A stretch of 64,000 nucleotides of DNA from Kribbella kalugense (lineage in GTDB: Bacteria; Actinomycetota; Actinomycetes; Propionibacteriales; Kribbellaceae). The stretch lies in NCBI RefSeq assembly GCF_004365875.1, contig NZ_SODF01000003.1, positions 169,666-233,665 of the forward strand. The letters are read 5' to 3'. The position numbers were made by a program, and so were the translations under genes. Each line of letters starts with the position of its first letter. Position 1 is the stretch's first letter. Under the pieces are notes generated by a model that saw only the letters and a list, made by a program, of their open reading frames with translations, was not told where the DNA came from and did not search any database. Below, piece after piece: positions 40,736 through 48,696 of this stretch.

Positions 40736-42856
40736 GTGCCGGATCCGATCGTCGACGAACTCCGCAGGCTCGCCGGGCCGGAGCTCTACCGGCGCAACGC
40801 ATTCCGGATCAGCGGACTGCTTGCCGACGTGGACGGGCGCACCACCCGGCAGGTGTCGCAGCGGCTGCGCGCGGCGCTCGAGATGGGCGCCGACATCGAC
40901 CTCGGTACGGCGACGTCGCGCGACCCGCACGAGATCCAGGCGGCCTGCGACCTCATCCTCGGCGACCCGCGCCGCCGGTTGGTCCACGAGGTGTTTGCCC
41001 CATGGGGCACGGATGTCTCCGACTGCGGCTGCCCGATCGAACTCCACAAGACCCACGACACCGCCATCAATGCGCATAGCACCGCGATCACCCGCGAGCT
41101 GACCGCCGACGCGGGTCAGGTATCACCGGACGGCGACTGGACCCGCGCCCGGCAGAACTGGAGCAAGGTCGTCGGCGCCAAAGCGCTCGCGACCCACCTC
41201 GAGTCCCGGGTCCGCGACCTGGACGACCGCCAGCTGGATCGCGAGGCAGTCAAGGAGATCCAGCGGGAGCTGCCGCGGGCATTGGCTCAGCCGGCCGTCG
41301 ATCTCGCGGTCTCCGGCCCGACGCCCCGCGCCGTACGGCTGGTCTCACACGTCGGCGGGTTCCCCGGCGCGAACTCGCTGCATCGCCGGATGCTCGAAAC
41401 GGCGGCGGCCCCGGTGTACGAGGACCTGGAACGTCGCCGTACCGAAATCGCCCAGCGGATCGGCGACGAGCCGACAGACCCGATCGTCGACGAGATCGAG
41501 AGCGACCTGCTGCCGCTGCTGGCGCGGCTGGACGCGTTGTTGCCGCCGGCCCAGAACCATCGGACCTCAGCCCTGCACGACCAGGTCGCCATCCTGCTGA
41601 ACAACTGCGCGGTCGATCTGATGAACCGCGGCGACTCGGGCGACGGTCGCGCCGAGCGGTGGCTCGACCGGGCCGCCAGTCTCGCGCTCGATCCGCGGGA
41701 GCGCGATCTGGTCCGCGAGAACAAGGAGATGCTGGACGAGAACCAGCGGTCGATGCAGGAGTTCCGCTCGCAGGTCGACTATCTCTATCGGATGCGCGGC
41801 AAGTCCGCCGCTCAACGGCTGCTCCGGCAAGTGCGCAGTGAGACCAGGTCGACGGCGATCCGGGCCGAGATCGACCGGATGCTGGCCGCGATCTCGGCCG
41901 GCCGATCTCCCGCGTCGAACTATGTCCCGACGACGACCCCACGCCGTACCAAACCGTCCCGGCCGCCTCTTACGTCGTCCCGTCCGCCGCACCGCCGACG
42001 GGGCCGGCGGGTGCTCGCGTGGCTGATCGTGCTCGCGCTGATCGCGTTCGGTGTCTGGCATTGGTGGCCGCGGAACGCGAACCTCTACCACCAGAAGATC
42101 GCCGACAACACGCCCGCCGGGAGCTGCCTGGGCAAGCAGGACGACGGCTGGACCGCGCACCCTGACAAGCTCCGCTCCAGCGATTGCGACGACCCGCACT
42201 GGGGCGAAGTCCTCGCGTACGTGCCGATCTCGAAGGTGCCGGCGCCGTACCCCGGCGACGCCCAGGCGGACGCGCTGGCGAACTGGCAGTGCCTCGAGGC
42301 GATGATCCAGCAGGGCCTGAACCCGGCCGAGTACACCATCAACGAGGTCCACGCTCCGGCGAACTTCTGGAGCACCAGCAAGGACCGGATCGGCTACGAG
42401 AACTACGCGGCCTGCGTACTCCGTCGCCAGGACGGCGCGGAGATCCCGGCCGGCCAGGTGACGCGTCCGGACGCGAAGAAGGTGCCGAAGCCGGTGACGA
42501 TGAACCTCTTCTCCGTCGACATCGCCGGTAATGCTCCGGTCGGCGCGTGCCTGCGTGATCCGATCCGCGGCAAGCTCACCAAGCCGGTGGTCGTCGTGCG
42601 CTGCAGCGAGTGGCACTGGGCGGAGATCCGCGGCTACCCGACGCTCTACCGCACCGGTCAGCCCTGGCCCGGTGACGACGCGGTCGTCGCGCGGGCGCAG
42701 ACGGTCTGCGCCCGGACGATGCCCGCGGCGAAGGGCTTCACCGCGTGGGCCGGGTCGCCGGACCAGACCTGGTGGAAGGACCCGAAGCAGACGAAGTACG
42801 CCTATTGCCTGGCGCATCGCATCGACGGCAAGCCGTTCAAAGGGGCAGTGAAATGA
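40736..42856 (+). CDS. Membrane protein with J-like N-terminus and two septum-formation-like repeats
   Basis: A 706-residue protein, first gene of the Hsp70-like operon. Residues about 10-90 (ELYRRNAFRISGLLADVDGR, then DPHEIQAACDLILGDPRRRLVHEVF) have the helix order of a J-domain, but without the HPD loop. A helical cytoplasmic region follows to about 410, then one membrane helix at about 426-445 (VLAWLIVLALIAFGVWHWW). The exported part has two copies of a GxCL...Cxx-H-x-E unit (PAGSCLG and DDPHWGEV; APVGACLRD and CSEWHWAEI), as in septum-formation family proteins. The GTG start has GGGGGTGA upstream. It probably links the cytoplasmic chaperone to something outside the membrane (inference). 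ATGA overlap with the next gene. Confidence 0.78.
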   Translation: MPDPIVDELRRLAGPELYRRNAFRISGLLADVDGRTTRQVSQRLRAALEMGADIDLGTATSRDPHEIQAACDLILGDPRRRLVHEVFAPWGTDVSDCGCPIELHKTHDTAINAHSTAITRELTADAGQVSPDGDWTRARQNWSKVVGAKALATHLESRVRDLDDRQLDREAVKEIQRELPRALAQPAVDLAVSGPTPRAVRLVSHVGGFPGANSLHRRMLETAAAPVYEDLERRRTEIAQRIGDEPTDPIVDEIESDLLPLLARLDALLPPAQNHRTSALHDQVAILLNNCAVDLMNRGDSGDGRAERWLDRAASLALDPRERDLVRENKEMLDENQRSMQEFRSQVDYLYRMRGKSAAQRLLRQVRSETRSTAIRAEIDRMLAAISAGRSPASNYVPTTTPRRTKPSRPPLTSSRPPHRRRGRRVLAWLIVLALIAFGVWHWWPRNANLYHQKIADNTPAGSCLGKQDDGWTAHPDKLRSSDCDDPHWGEVLAYVPISKVPAPYPGDAQADALANWQCLEAMIQQGLNPAEYTINEVHAPANFWSTSKDRIGYENYAACVLRRQDGAEIPAGQVTRPDAKKVPKPVTMNLFSVDIAGNAPVGACLRDPIRGKLTKPVVVVRCSEWHWAEIRGYPTLYRTGQPWPGDDAVVARAQTVCARTMPAAKGFTAWAGSPDQTWWKDPKQTKYAYCLAHRIDGKPFKGAVK

Positions 42857-43341
42857 CCTGGGCCGGAGTCCGCCAATGGCGGCAGCACAAGGCATTCCGG
42901 ATCGCCGCGCCGCGCTGGTCCGGGACGGAGTACGACGACCTGGACCGCTACCTGACCGAACTCGGTGAGACGGCGCGGCCGGCCGAGAGTCCGCCGGAGG
43001 ACTCTTCTTTGGCCGAGGCGGCGACCAATCTCTGGCGAGCCCGCCGGAAACTTGCCCAGGGCAACGATGGTCAGGGTAAGCAGGCCGCTCGGTACCTGCG
43101 GACCTGCACTGAGGCGCTGGCCGCGGCCGGGCTCACCGTCCAGGACCACGACGGCGAGCCGTTCCACGCCGGCCGGTCGGTCGACGTACTGCTCTATTCC
43201 GACGACCCGGAGGTGACGGTGGAGACCGTCGTCGAGACGGTCCGGCCGGCCGTGTACCACCACGACCGCCGGATCCAGACCGCGCAGGTGATCGTCGCCG
43301 TACCCAGCACTCCGACTGATCGTGAGGACAGCCATGCGTGA
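42853..43341 (+). CDS. GrpE-like nucleotide exchange factor candidate
   Basis: A 162-residue protein between the J-like and Hsp70 genes. The middle is a charged helix (SSLAEAATNLWRARRKLAQG, then QAARYLRTCTEALAAAGLTV). The C-terminus resembles the GrpE beta-wing: residues 101-104 GEPF correspond to G-x-PF-D/H, and 125-149 (TVVETVRPAVYHHDRRI, QTAQVIVA) follow the GrpE pattern of TVVEEL, GY and VLRPAMVKV. It is much shorter in the coiled-coil than housekeeping GrpE. ATG overlaps the upstream stop and its stop overlaps the Hsp70 start by 8 nt. The assignment is by pattern, not by search. Confidence 0.68.
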   Translation: MTWAGVRQWRQHKAFRIAAPRWSGTEYDDLDRYLTELGETARPAESPPEDSSLAEAATNLWRARRKLAQGNDGQGKQAARYLRTCTEALAAAGLTVQDHDGEPFHAGRSVDVLLYSDDPEVTVETVVETVRPAVYHHDRRIQTAQVIVAVPSTPTDREDSHA

Positions 43342-45811
43342 CACCATCGACATCGGCATCGACCTGGGCACCACCAACAGCGCGATCGCCCTGGCCGAGG
43401 GCGACACCGTGACGGTGATCAAGAACGTCGAGAGCCAGGACACCACGCCGTCGGCGATCTGGATGCCGCGAGCCGGTGAGATCCGGGTCGGCGCGAAGGC
43501 GCGCACCCGGGTGGAGAACGACCCGGACAACACGGCGGCCGAGTTCAAGCTCGAGATGGGACTCGCGGACGTCGCCCGCAACTTCGCCAAAGCCGGCGTC
43601 AAGCTCACTCCGCCGCAGCTGTCCGCCGAAGTGCTGAAGTCCTTGCGGGACAGCGCGACCCGGTTCCTGAACGGCGAGGCGCCGACCGCGGCAGTGATCA
43701 CGGTCCCGGCCGCGTTCGCGCTGAACCAGAACAAGGCGACCGTCGAGGCGGCGACGCTGGCCGGCTTCGTTCCCGGTTCGCCGCTGCTGCAGGAACCGAC
43801 CGCGGCCGCGTTCGCGTACGGCCTGCAGGACACGAGCGATCGCGCCTACTGGATGGTCTTCGACTTCGGCGGCGGGACGTTCGACGCCGCGGTGGTGAAC
43901 AAGCGCGACGGCGAACTGCGGGTGCTGCACCACGCCGGCGACCCGTACCTGGGTGGCAAGTTAATCGACTGGGCGCTGGTCGAGCGGCTGCTCGCGCCGG
44001 CGGCCGCGGCGGAGTTCGGTCTGACCGACTTCCAGCGGGACAACCGGATCCACCGGCGGAACTTCGCCCGGCTGAAGGCTGCCGCCGAGGAGGCGAAGAT
44101 CGCGCTCTCGGGCATCGACTCAACCTCGGTCCTGGTCGAGGTAGACACGCCAGGCGGTGATACCGAGACGTTCGACTACACGCTCACCCGGGACGCGCTC
44201 GACCGGGTCGCCGAGCCGTACTACGTCCGCGCGATCAACCTCTGCCGCGAAGCGATGCGGGAGAACGGCCTGTCGCCGGACGCGATCGACAAGCTGCTGC
44301 TGGTCGGCGGTGTGACGCTCTCCCCCGGCTTGCGTGAACGGCTCGCGGACCCGGCCGAGGGGATCGGCATCGAGCTGGAGACCCGGCTGGACCCGTCGAC
44401 AGTTGTGGCCCGTGGTGCTGCGGTATTCGCCAGCACGATCCGGCATCCTGCACCACTGGCCGCAGCCCCGGCCAAGGGCGAGTACGCCGTCGAGCTCTCG
44501 TACGAGCCGGCCGTCACCACGACCACGACGACCGTGGCCGGCCGACTGCGGGCCGGACGGGATCTCGACTGGACCGGGTACTCCGTCGTGCTGGCCAACC
44601 CCGAGGGCCGGCCGCCGTTCCGGACCGCGAACATCGCGCTGAACCGGGTCGGCGCCTTCGCGACCGAGGTCGACCTGGACGAACGGCGTACGTCGCGCTT
44701 CATCATCGAGCTGATCGATCCGGCTGGTGCTCCGCAGAAACTCGTCCCGAACACGTTGTCGATCACGCATCGGACCGAGACGTTCGGCGGTGCACGGCTG
44801 GCACACTCGCTCGGCATCCAGTTGGCCGACAAGACGTTCTCGCCGTTGCTGCGCAAGGGCGCCGGTGTCCCGACGACGGCCCGCGAGATGTTCCGTACGT
44901 CGCACACGCTGCTCCGGCGGGACGACGAGGCGATGATCCGGATCCCCGTCGTACAAGGCGAACGCGCCCGAGCGACCCGGAACCGTCCCGTCGGCCAGCT
45001 GACGATCCGTCCGGTCGACCTGCGGATGGACCTGCCGTCGGGGACGGAGGTTGAGGTCACGTTCGAAGTGGACGCGTCGAACCTGGTGACGGTGGTGGCC
45101 GACGTACCGCTGATCGGGGCGCAGTTCGAGGCCGAGATCGACCTGACCTCGGTACTGACGCCGTCCTCCGACGTACTGACGCGGCAGTTGGCCGAGGCCG
45201 AGGGTCGGTTCGAGGAGCTGCAGCGGTCCGCCGAGCTGCCCGATGTGGACGATCGGCTTCGGCGTCTGGAGGCCGAGGGCACGCTGCCGACCGTTCGCGA
45301 GCAGGTGCGGGCGGCGGCCACCGATGCGGGTGCGGCGGCGACGGCTGAGGATCGGCTGCGGGACTTCCAGGCTGAGCTCGACGATATCGACGACATGGCC
45401 GAGCTTCCTCGCCGTACGCGAGAGCTGCTCGACCTGCTGGCCGAGGCCGGCGAGATGGTGCAGCAGGCCGGTGCGGTGCGCGACGAGCAGGAGCTGACCG
45501 CGCTGCGCGAGGAGGCTCAGCATGCGATCGACGACCGCGATCTCGGCGCGATCGACTCGGTCGCCGAGCGGACAGTGATCTTCATGGCGCGGCTGCATCG
45601 GCGGCAGCCCGGATGGTACGAGGACGCGTACTGGTCGGTCGTCCAGCAGCCGGGGCTGCTGCCGCCGACCGCCGAGGCCGACCGACTGGTTCGGGAGGGT
45701 CGCGAGGCGATCAACAAGCGCGACCAGCGGGAGCTGGAACGCGTTGTGCAGCAGATGATTCGGCTACTTCCGCGTGATGAGCGGGAGACATTCATCGGGC
45801 TGACGAAATGA
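43334..45811 (+). CDS. Divergent Hsp70 family chaperone
   Basis: An 825-residue protein. The ATPase domain (about 1-380) is intact: phosphate-1 loop IGIDLGTTNSAIAL, phosphate-2 loop FDFGGGTFDAAVV near 177, adenosine motif KLLLVGGVTLSPGL near 321. It lacks the DnaK GrpE-loop sequence and the EEVD/lid sequences. The region 380-600 has two beta-rich stretches that may replace the peptide-binding domain (GRLRAGRDLDWTGYSVVL; QLTIRPVDLRMDLPSGTEVEV), and the last ~200 residues are charged helices. GAGGAC precedes ATG 43334; an in-frame GTG four codons earlier is possible. Overlaps both neighbours. Not the housekeeping DnaK by length and context. Confidence 0.88.
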   Translation: MRDTIDIGIDLGTTNSAIALAEGDTVTVIKNVESQDTTPSAIWMPRAGEIRVGAKARTRVENDPDNTAAEFKLEMGLADVARNFAKAGVKLTPPQLSAEVLKSLRDSATRFLNGEAPTAAVITVPAAFALNQNKATVEAATLAGFVPGSPLLQEPTAAAFAYGLQDTSDRAYWMVFDFGGGTFDAAVVNKRDGELRVLHHAGDPYLGGKLIDWALVERLLAPAAAAEFGLTDFQRDNRIHRRNFARLKAAAEEAKIALSGIDSTSVLVEVDTPGGDTETFDYTLTRDALDRVAEPYYVRAINLCREAMRENGLSPDAIDKLLLVGGVTLSPGLRERLADPAEGIGIELETRLDPSTVVARGAAVFASTIRHPAPLAAAPAKGEYAVELSYEPAVTTTTTTVAGRLRAGRDLDWTGYSVVLANPEGRPPFRTANIALNRVGAFATEVDLDERRTSRFIIELIDPAGAPQKLVPNTLSITHRTETFGGARLAHSLGIQLADKTFSPLLRKGAGVPTTAREMFRTSHTLLRRDDEAMIRIPVVQGERARATRNRPVGQLTIRPVDLRMDLPSGTEVEVTFEVDASNLVTVVADVPLIGAQFEAEIDLTSVLTPSSDVLTRQLAEAEGRFEELQRSAELPDVDDRLRRLEAEGTLPTVREQVRAAATDAGAAATAEDRLRDFQAELDDIDDMAELPRRTRELLDLLAEAGEMVQQAGAVRDEQELTALREEAQHAIDDRDLGAIDSVAERTVIFMARLHRRQPGWYEDAYWSVVQQPGLLPPTAEADRLVREGREAINKRDQRELERVVQQMIRLLPRDERETFIGLTK

Positions 45812-46791
45812 CCGCGGTCGTCACGGACGTTCGTCGGCAGGTCGCTCTTGGGCGGGCAGCGGAGAGCGCGCGACAGGGTGAGCTGGATGCGGCCGCCGCG
45901 CTGCTGGTCGAGCTCGACGAGGCGGGAGAGGCGTCGCCGGAAGTGCTGGATCTGCTGGCGCGAATCCGGGCACAGCAGAAGCGGTGGGACGAGGCGGACG
46001 CGCTGTGGGCGCGGGTGCAGGAATCGACACCCGACGACCCCGCGGCCGCGGCTGGACGGAAGACGGTCGCGGCGATCCGCGGACATCGCCGGGCCGCGCG
46101 CCCGATACTCCCGCTCCTGGCCGGCGCAACCGCGATCGTCGTGGTCGCGGGGGCGATCGTCGCCGGCATCGCAGGCGGAATCGTGGCACTCGCCGACTCC
46201 AACGAGCCGACCGCACAACCGGTAGGCCAGCCGACGCCCGGCACGACCGCAGAGCCGAGCTCGGTGCCGACCTCTGGGCCGAGCTCGGCGGCGACCTCGG
46301 GTGCGGAGGGGCGGGCGGCTGAGTTGGCTCGGCGGCTCGCGGTGCTGGAGGCGCGGCGGCTCGCGGCTGCAGCTGCGATGGCCAGCAAACTGGACGTGAT
46401 CCAGCGGCAGGTCGCTGGTTCCGGTGTCGTGGTGCAGCGGCAGCCGAGTGCGGTCCGGGTGGTGTTCACCGACGGAGTGTTCACCGCCGGCACCGACCTC
46501 AGCCCGACCGGGCAAGCCGCGCTCGACGCTCTCGGCAAGCGACTCCCCGGGCTGAAGGCAACGATCACAGTCACCGGGTACTCCGTCGTCGTACCAGGTG
46601 GAAGCGGATCCGGTGGATCGCAGACGGCCCTCCTACGGGCGCGCGCCGCGACCCAGGAGCTCAGCACGACCTCCGGGCTGCCGTTGACCGCGTTCACGAT
46701 GCAGTCCGGCGATCAGGCCCACCCGCCGTACCGCACCGACGCGCAGAACCGCACCGTCACTGTGACGCTGACGCCGGTGACCAACGGGTAA
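45808..46791 (+). CDS. TPR-membrane-OmpA-like protein
   Basis: A 327-residue protein, last of the Hsp70-like operon (ATGA overlap). Residues about 1-85 are TPR-like helices (LGRAAESARQGELDAAAALL; EVLDLLARIRAQQKRWDEAD). A membrane helix follows at about 100-128. Outside lie a Pro/Thr/Ser-rich linker, a helix (AAELARRLAVLEARRLAAAA) and an OmpA-like fold: FTDGVFTAGTDLSPTGQAAL, ITVTGYS, LLRARAATQEL, and a final RTVTVTLTP. The canonical Asp of the peptidoglycan-binding loop is not obvious. The TPR could dock the Hsp70 while the outer domain touches the wall (inference). Confidence 0.8.
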   Translation: MTAVVTDVRRQVALGRAAESARQGELDAAAALLVELDEAGEASPEVLDLLARIRAQQKRWDEADALWARVQESTPDDPAAAAGRKTVAAIRGHRRAARPILPLLAGATAIVVVAGAIVAGIAGGIVALADSNEPTAQPVGQPTPGTTAEPSSVPTSGPSSAATSGAEGRAAELARRLAVLEARRLAAAAAMASKLDVIQRQVAGSGVVVQRQPSAVRVVFTDGVFTAGTDLSPTGQAALDALGKRLPGLKATITVTGYSVVVPGGSGSGGSQTALLRARAATQELSTTSGLPLTAFTMQSGDQAHPPYRTDAQNRTVTVTLTPVTNG

Positions 46792-46806
46792 TGCCATGAT
46801 GGCCGC

Positions 46807-47298
46807 ATGGAGCTGAAGATGTCGGCGTCGTACGACGCCACCCCTGAGGAAGTGTTCGCGATCGTCACGGACACAGCCTTCCGCGAGCAGGCCTGCGAGA
46901 AGACCAAGGCGCTGTCGTACGACGTCCAGGTGAGTACGTCGGGCGGCGACACCATCGTCCGGGTCAGCCGGAAGATGGAGGCCGTCGACATCCCCGACAT
47001 GGCCCGCAAGTTCGTCGGCGACACCCTGACCGTCGTCCAGACCGAGACCTGGCACCCGGCCGCGGCCGACGGTTCGCGCCGGGCGGACGTGTCCGGCGAG
47101 ATCTCGAACACGCCGGTCGTGCTGAAGGGCACCGCGAGCATCGCCAAGGCCGGGGCTCAGACCGTCCAGGCGATCGACCTCGACGTCAAGGTCGCCGTAC
47201 CCCTGATCGGGAAGAAGTTGGAGCCGATCGTCGCCGACGCCATCCGCTCCGGCCTGCAGAAGGAACACGACCTCGGCCGCGAGTGGGCCAGTAAGTAG
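46807..47298 (+). CDS. DUF2505 (START-like) protein
   Basis: A 163-residue actinobacterial DUF2505 protein: MELKMSASYDATPEEVFAIVTDTAFREQACEKT at the start, a central WHPAAADGSRRADVSGEI strand pair, and a C-terminal helix KLEPIVADAIRSGLQKEHDLGREW. The fold is SRPBCC/START-like and may bind a lipid or cofactor; function is unknown. It starts 15 bp after the OmpA-like gene, so it may be co-transcribed with the chaperone operon. Confidence 0.87.
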   Translation: MELKMSASYDATPEEVFAIVTDTAFREQACEKTKALSYDVQVSTSGGDTIVRVSRKMEAVDIPDMARKFVGDTLTVVQTETWHPAAADGSRRADVSGEISNTPVVLKGTASIAKAGAQTVQAIDLDVKVAVPLIGKKLEPIVADAIRSGLQKEHDLGREWASK

Positions 47299-47316
47299 GA
47301 GTGTCGCTGCGCTGAG

Positions 47317-47370
47317 CGGGTCACCTCCGGTGGCAACCTGAGGAAAAGAGTTGCTCCGGAGGTGAGCCCG
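47317..47370 (+). promoter_or_regulatory. Leader hairpin that buries the SD of the zinc-ribbon gene
   Basis: The stem pairs CACCTCCGG (47322-47330) with CCGGAGGTG (47356-47364), extended outside by CGGG/GCCCG and inside by CAAC/GTTG (about 17 bp in all), around an A-rich loop. The SD GGAGGTG of the next gene lies wholly in the right arm. It can act as the DUF2505 terminator, a translational gate, or both. Confidence 0.7.
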
Positions 47371-47372
47371 TT

Positions 47373-47585
47373 ATGCGGAAGCCAGTTGTTCGTGGGAGGA
47401 AGGCTCGACACGAGCCGATCGGCGAGGACACGCAGTACTGCGTCTTCTGCGCAGGGCTGATGCCGTTCGAGCGGATCGAGGCCCCGGATCACCTGGTCGA
47501 CGAGCCGGACGAGTGGATCTGCGTCCACTGCGGGTCCGCCCTCCTGGTAGACCCACCCACCCAGCAACACTCCCGGACCGCCTAA
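47373..47585 (+). CDS. Small zinc-ribbon protein
   Basis: A 70-residue protein with two CxxC knuckles (YCVFCAGLMPF at about 22-32 and WICVHCGSALL at about 49-59), a zinc-ribbon layout. Its basic N-terminus (MRKPVVRGRKARHEP) could touch nucleic acid. A strong SD (GGAGGTG) 8 nt before the ATG is locked in the stem described above. No family name is recognisable to me; a role in translation or transcription control is speculative. Confidence 0.75.
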   Translation: MRKPVVRGRKARHEPIGEDTQYCVFCAGLMPFERIEAPDHLVDEPDEWICVHCGSALLVDPPTQQHSRTA

Positions 47586-47615
47586 CTCCCCGCGGCCGCT
47601 CGCCGAGCTCTGGGA

Positions 47616-47671
47616 ACAAGCCCCGAGGTCTGGGCACAAGCTATTGCTTGTCGCGTGACCCCGGCGCTTGT
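47616..47671. repeat. Symmetric array of four ACAAGC half-sites
   Basis: ACAAGC at 47616-47621 and 47636-47641, and its complement GCTTGT at 47646-47651 and 47666-47671, are arranged head-to-centre with exact two-fold symmetry about 47643.5 and a 20-bp period. The left pair sits in a 17-nt direct repeat (GAGCTCTGGGAACAAGC, then GAGGTCTGGGCACAAGC). It lies between convergent genes. Confidence 0.7.
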
Positions 47672-47690
47672 CTCCACAATCGGTTCCGAT

Positions 47691-48557
47691 CTACAGCGGC
47701 GGGCCGAACGCGCAGGCCACCCGGGTCGCGTGGGCCGGGTCTAGTGCGTTGGCGACTAGTTGGGCGACGGTTGGGTCGAAGGCCAGGCCGACGTGGCCGA
47801 CTGGGTCCAGCGGGCAGGTGTCCTGGACGTACTCGTTCGTGACGCCGGGCTCGCGGATGAACGAGGTCTCGTGTGGCGTGACCAGCGCGTCGAAGCGCGA
47901 TGCGATCACCGTGTACTTCACGCCGGGCTGGGCGATCGGGCCTGCGGTCAGCTGCTGCACCGCCGACCCGCCGACGATGAGGTTGTCGCAGGCCGGACAG
48001 CCGAACTGCTGCAGCACCTGGTCGACCAGCGCGCCCAGACCGAGGTAGCCACCGACGCTGACCAGGCCGGCGAACGTCGTACCGTGCGTCGGCGGTGCCA
48101 GGGCGACCACTTTGCCCACCTGACCGGAGTACCCGAGGACCTTCGGGCCGTAGATGCTCTGGAAGGCGCCTTCCGAGTGCCCGACGATGTCGACCTTCGC
48201 CGCGCCGGTCGACTGCCGGACGGATTGGATGAAGGTCTGGATCTCCGCCGCGGACTGAGCGATCGCGACCGTGCCGCCGACCGGGATCGAGGGCGTCGCC
48301 TGGCCATAGGTCAGGCTGAAGGCGCAGTAGCCCTTCCCCGCGAGGAACGGGCCGAGGTACGCGAAGTTGCCAGGGCCGTTACCGCCCAGGCCGTGTAACA
48401 GAACTAGCGGGTCCGGATGTGCCGCTGAGGGCTTGCACGTCCAGTCGTCGAACCCCGATGATGGCGAAGCGCTCGCGGTCGAGGCGGTAGTGGCCGAGGC
48501 GGCAAACAGCAGGCCTGCGAACAGGCCCGCCGCAACTCGGCGAAGGCGGATTGTCAT
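47691..48557 (-). CDS. Secreted lipase/esterase (alpha/beta hydrolase)
   Basis: A 288-residue exported hydrolase of the actinobacterial triacylglycerol lipase class. Sec signal RRVAAGLFAGLLFAASATTASTASA; oxyanion-hole strand PLVLLHGLGGNGPGNFAYL; nucleophile elbow VDIVGHSEGAFQ (Ser near 127); likely catalytic His in DPVGHVGLAFDP near the C-terminus. Four or more Cys (WTCKP, GCPACD, DTCPLD) suggest disulphides. GGAG precedes the ATG. It diverges from a TetR gene. Confidence 0.88.
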   Translation of the reverse strand: MTIRLRRVAAGLFAGLLFAASATTASTASASPSSGFDDWTCKPSAAHPDPLVLLHGLGGNGPGNFAYLGPFLAGKGYCAFSLTYGQATPSIPVGGTVAIAQSAAEIQTFIQSVRQSTGAAKVDIVGHSEGAFQSIYGPKVLGYSGQVGKVVALAPPTHGTTFAGLVSVGGYLGLGALVDQVLQQFGCPACDNLIVGGSAVQQLTAGPIAQPGVKYTVIASRFDALVTPHETSFIREPGVTNEYVQDTCPLDPVGHVGLAFDPTVAQLVANALDPAHATRVACAFGPPL

Positions 48558-48584
48558 GGCAGCTCCACGTCACTGTATCGTTCG

Positions 48585-48664
48585 GTGATCAAATGATCAC
48601 GCTCAGTGGAGCACGTTCTCTGATTCGAAACAAGACCTCGTATTGGGAACCAGATCTATTGGTT
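48585..48664. promoter_or_regulatory. Candidate TetR operators between lipase and TetR genes
   Basis: GTGATCAAATGATCAC at 48585-48600 is a 7-bp-arm palindrome 28 bp upstream of the lipase ATG. A second, weaker pair AACCA (48648-48652) and TGGTT (48660-48664) lies 33 bp before the TetR ATG. Either fits a TetR dimer. Confidence 0.5.
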
Positions 48665-48696
48665 ACAGTCCCGGCACAAGGGGTAACGTCCAGCGC

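Noticed and set aside
42110..42200. An HPD tripeptide in the 706-residue membrane protein
   Set aside because: It lies in the exported septum-formation-like repeat (TAHPDKLRS), not in the J-like N-terminus, so it is coincidental.
48643..48696. Longer TetR N-terminus from an upstream start
   Set aside because: The extra 18 residues overlap the likely promoter and a candidate operator, and are not typical of the family.
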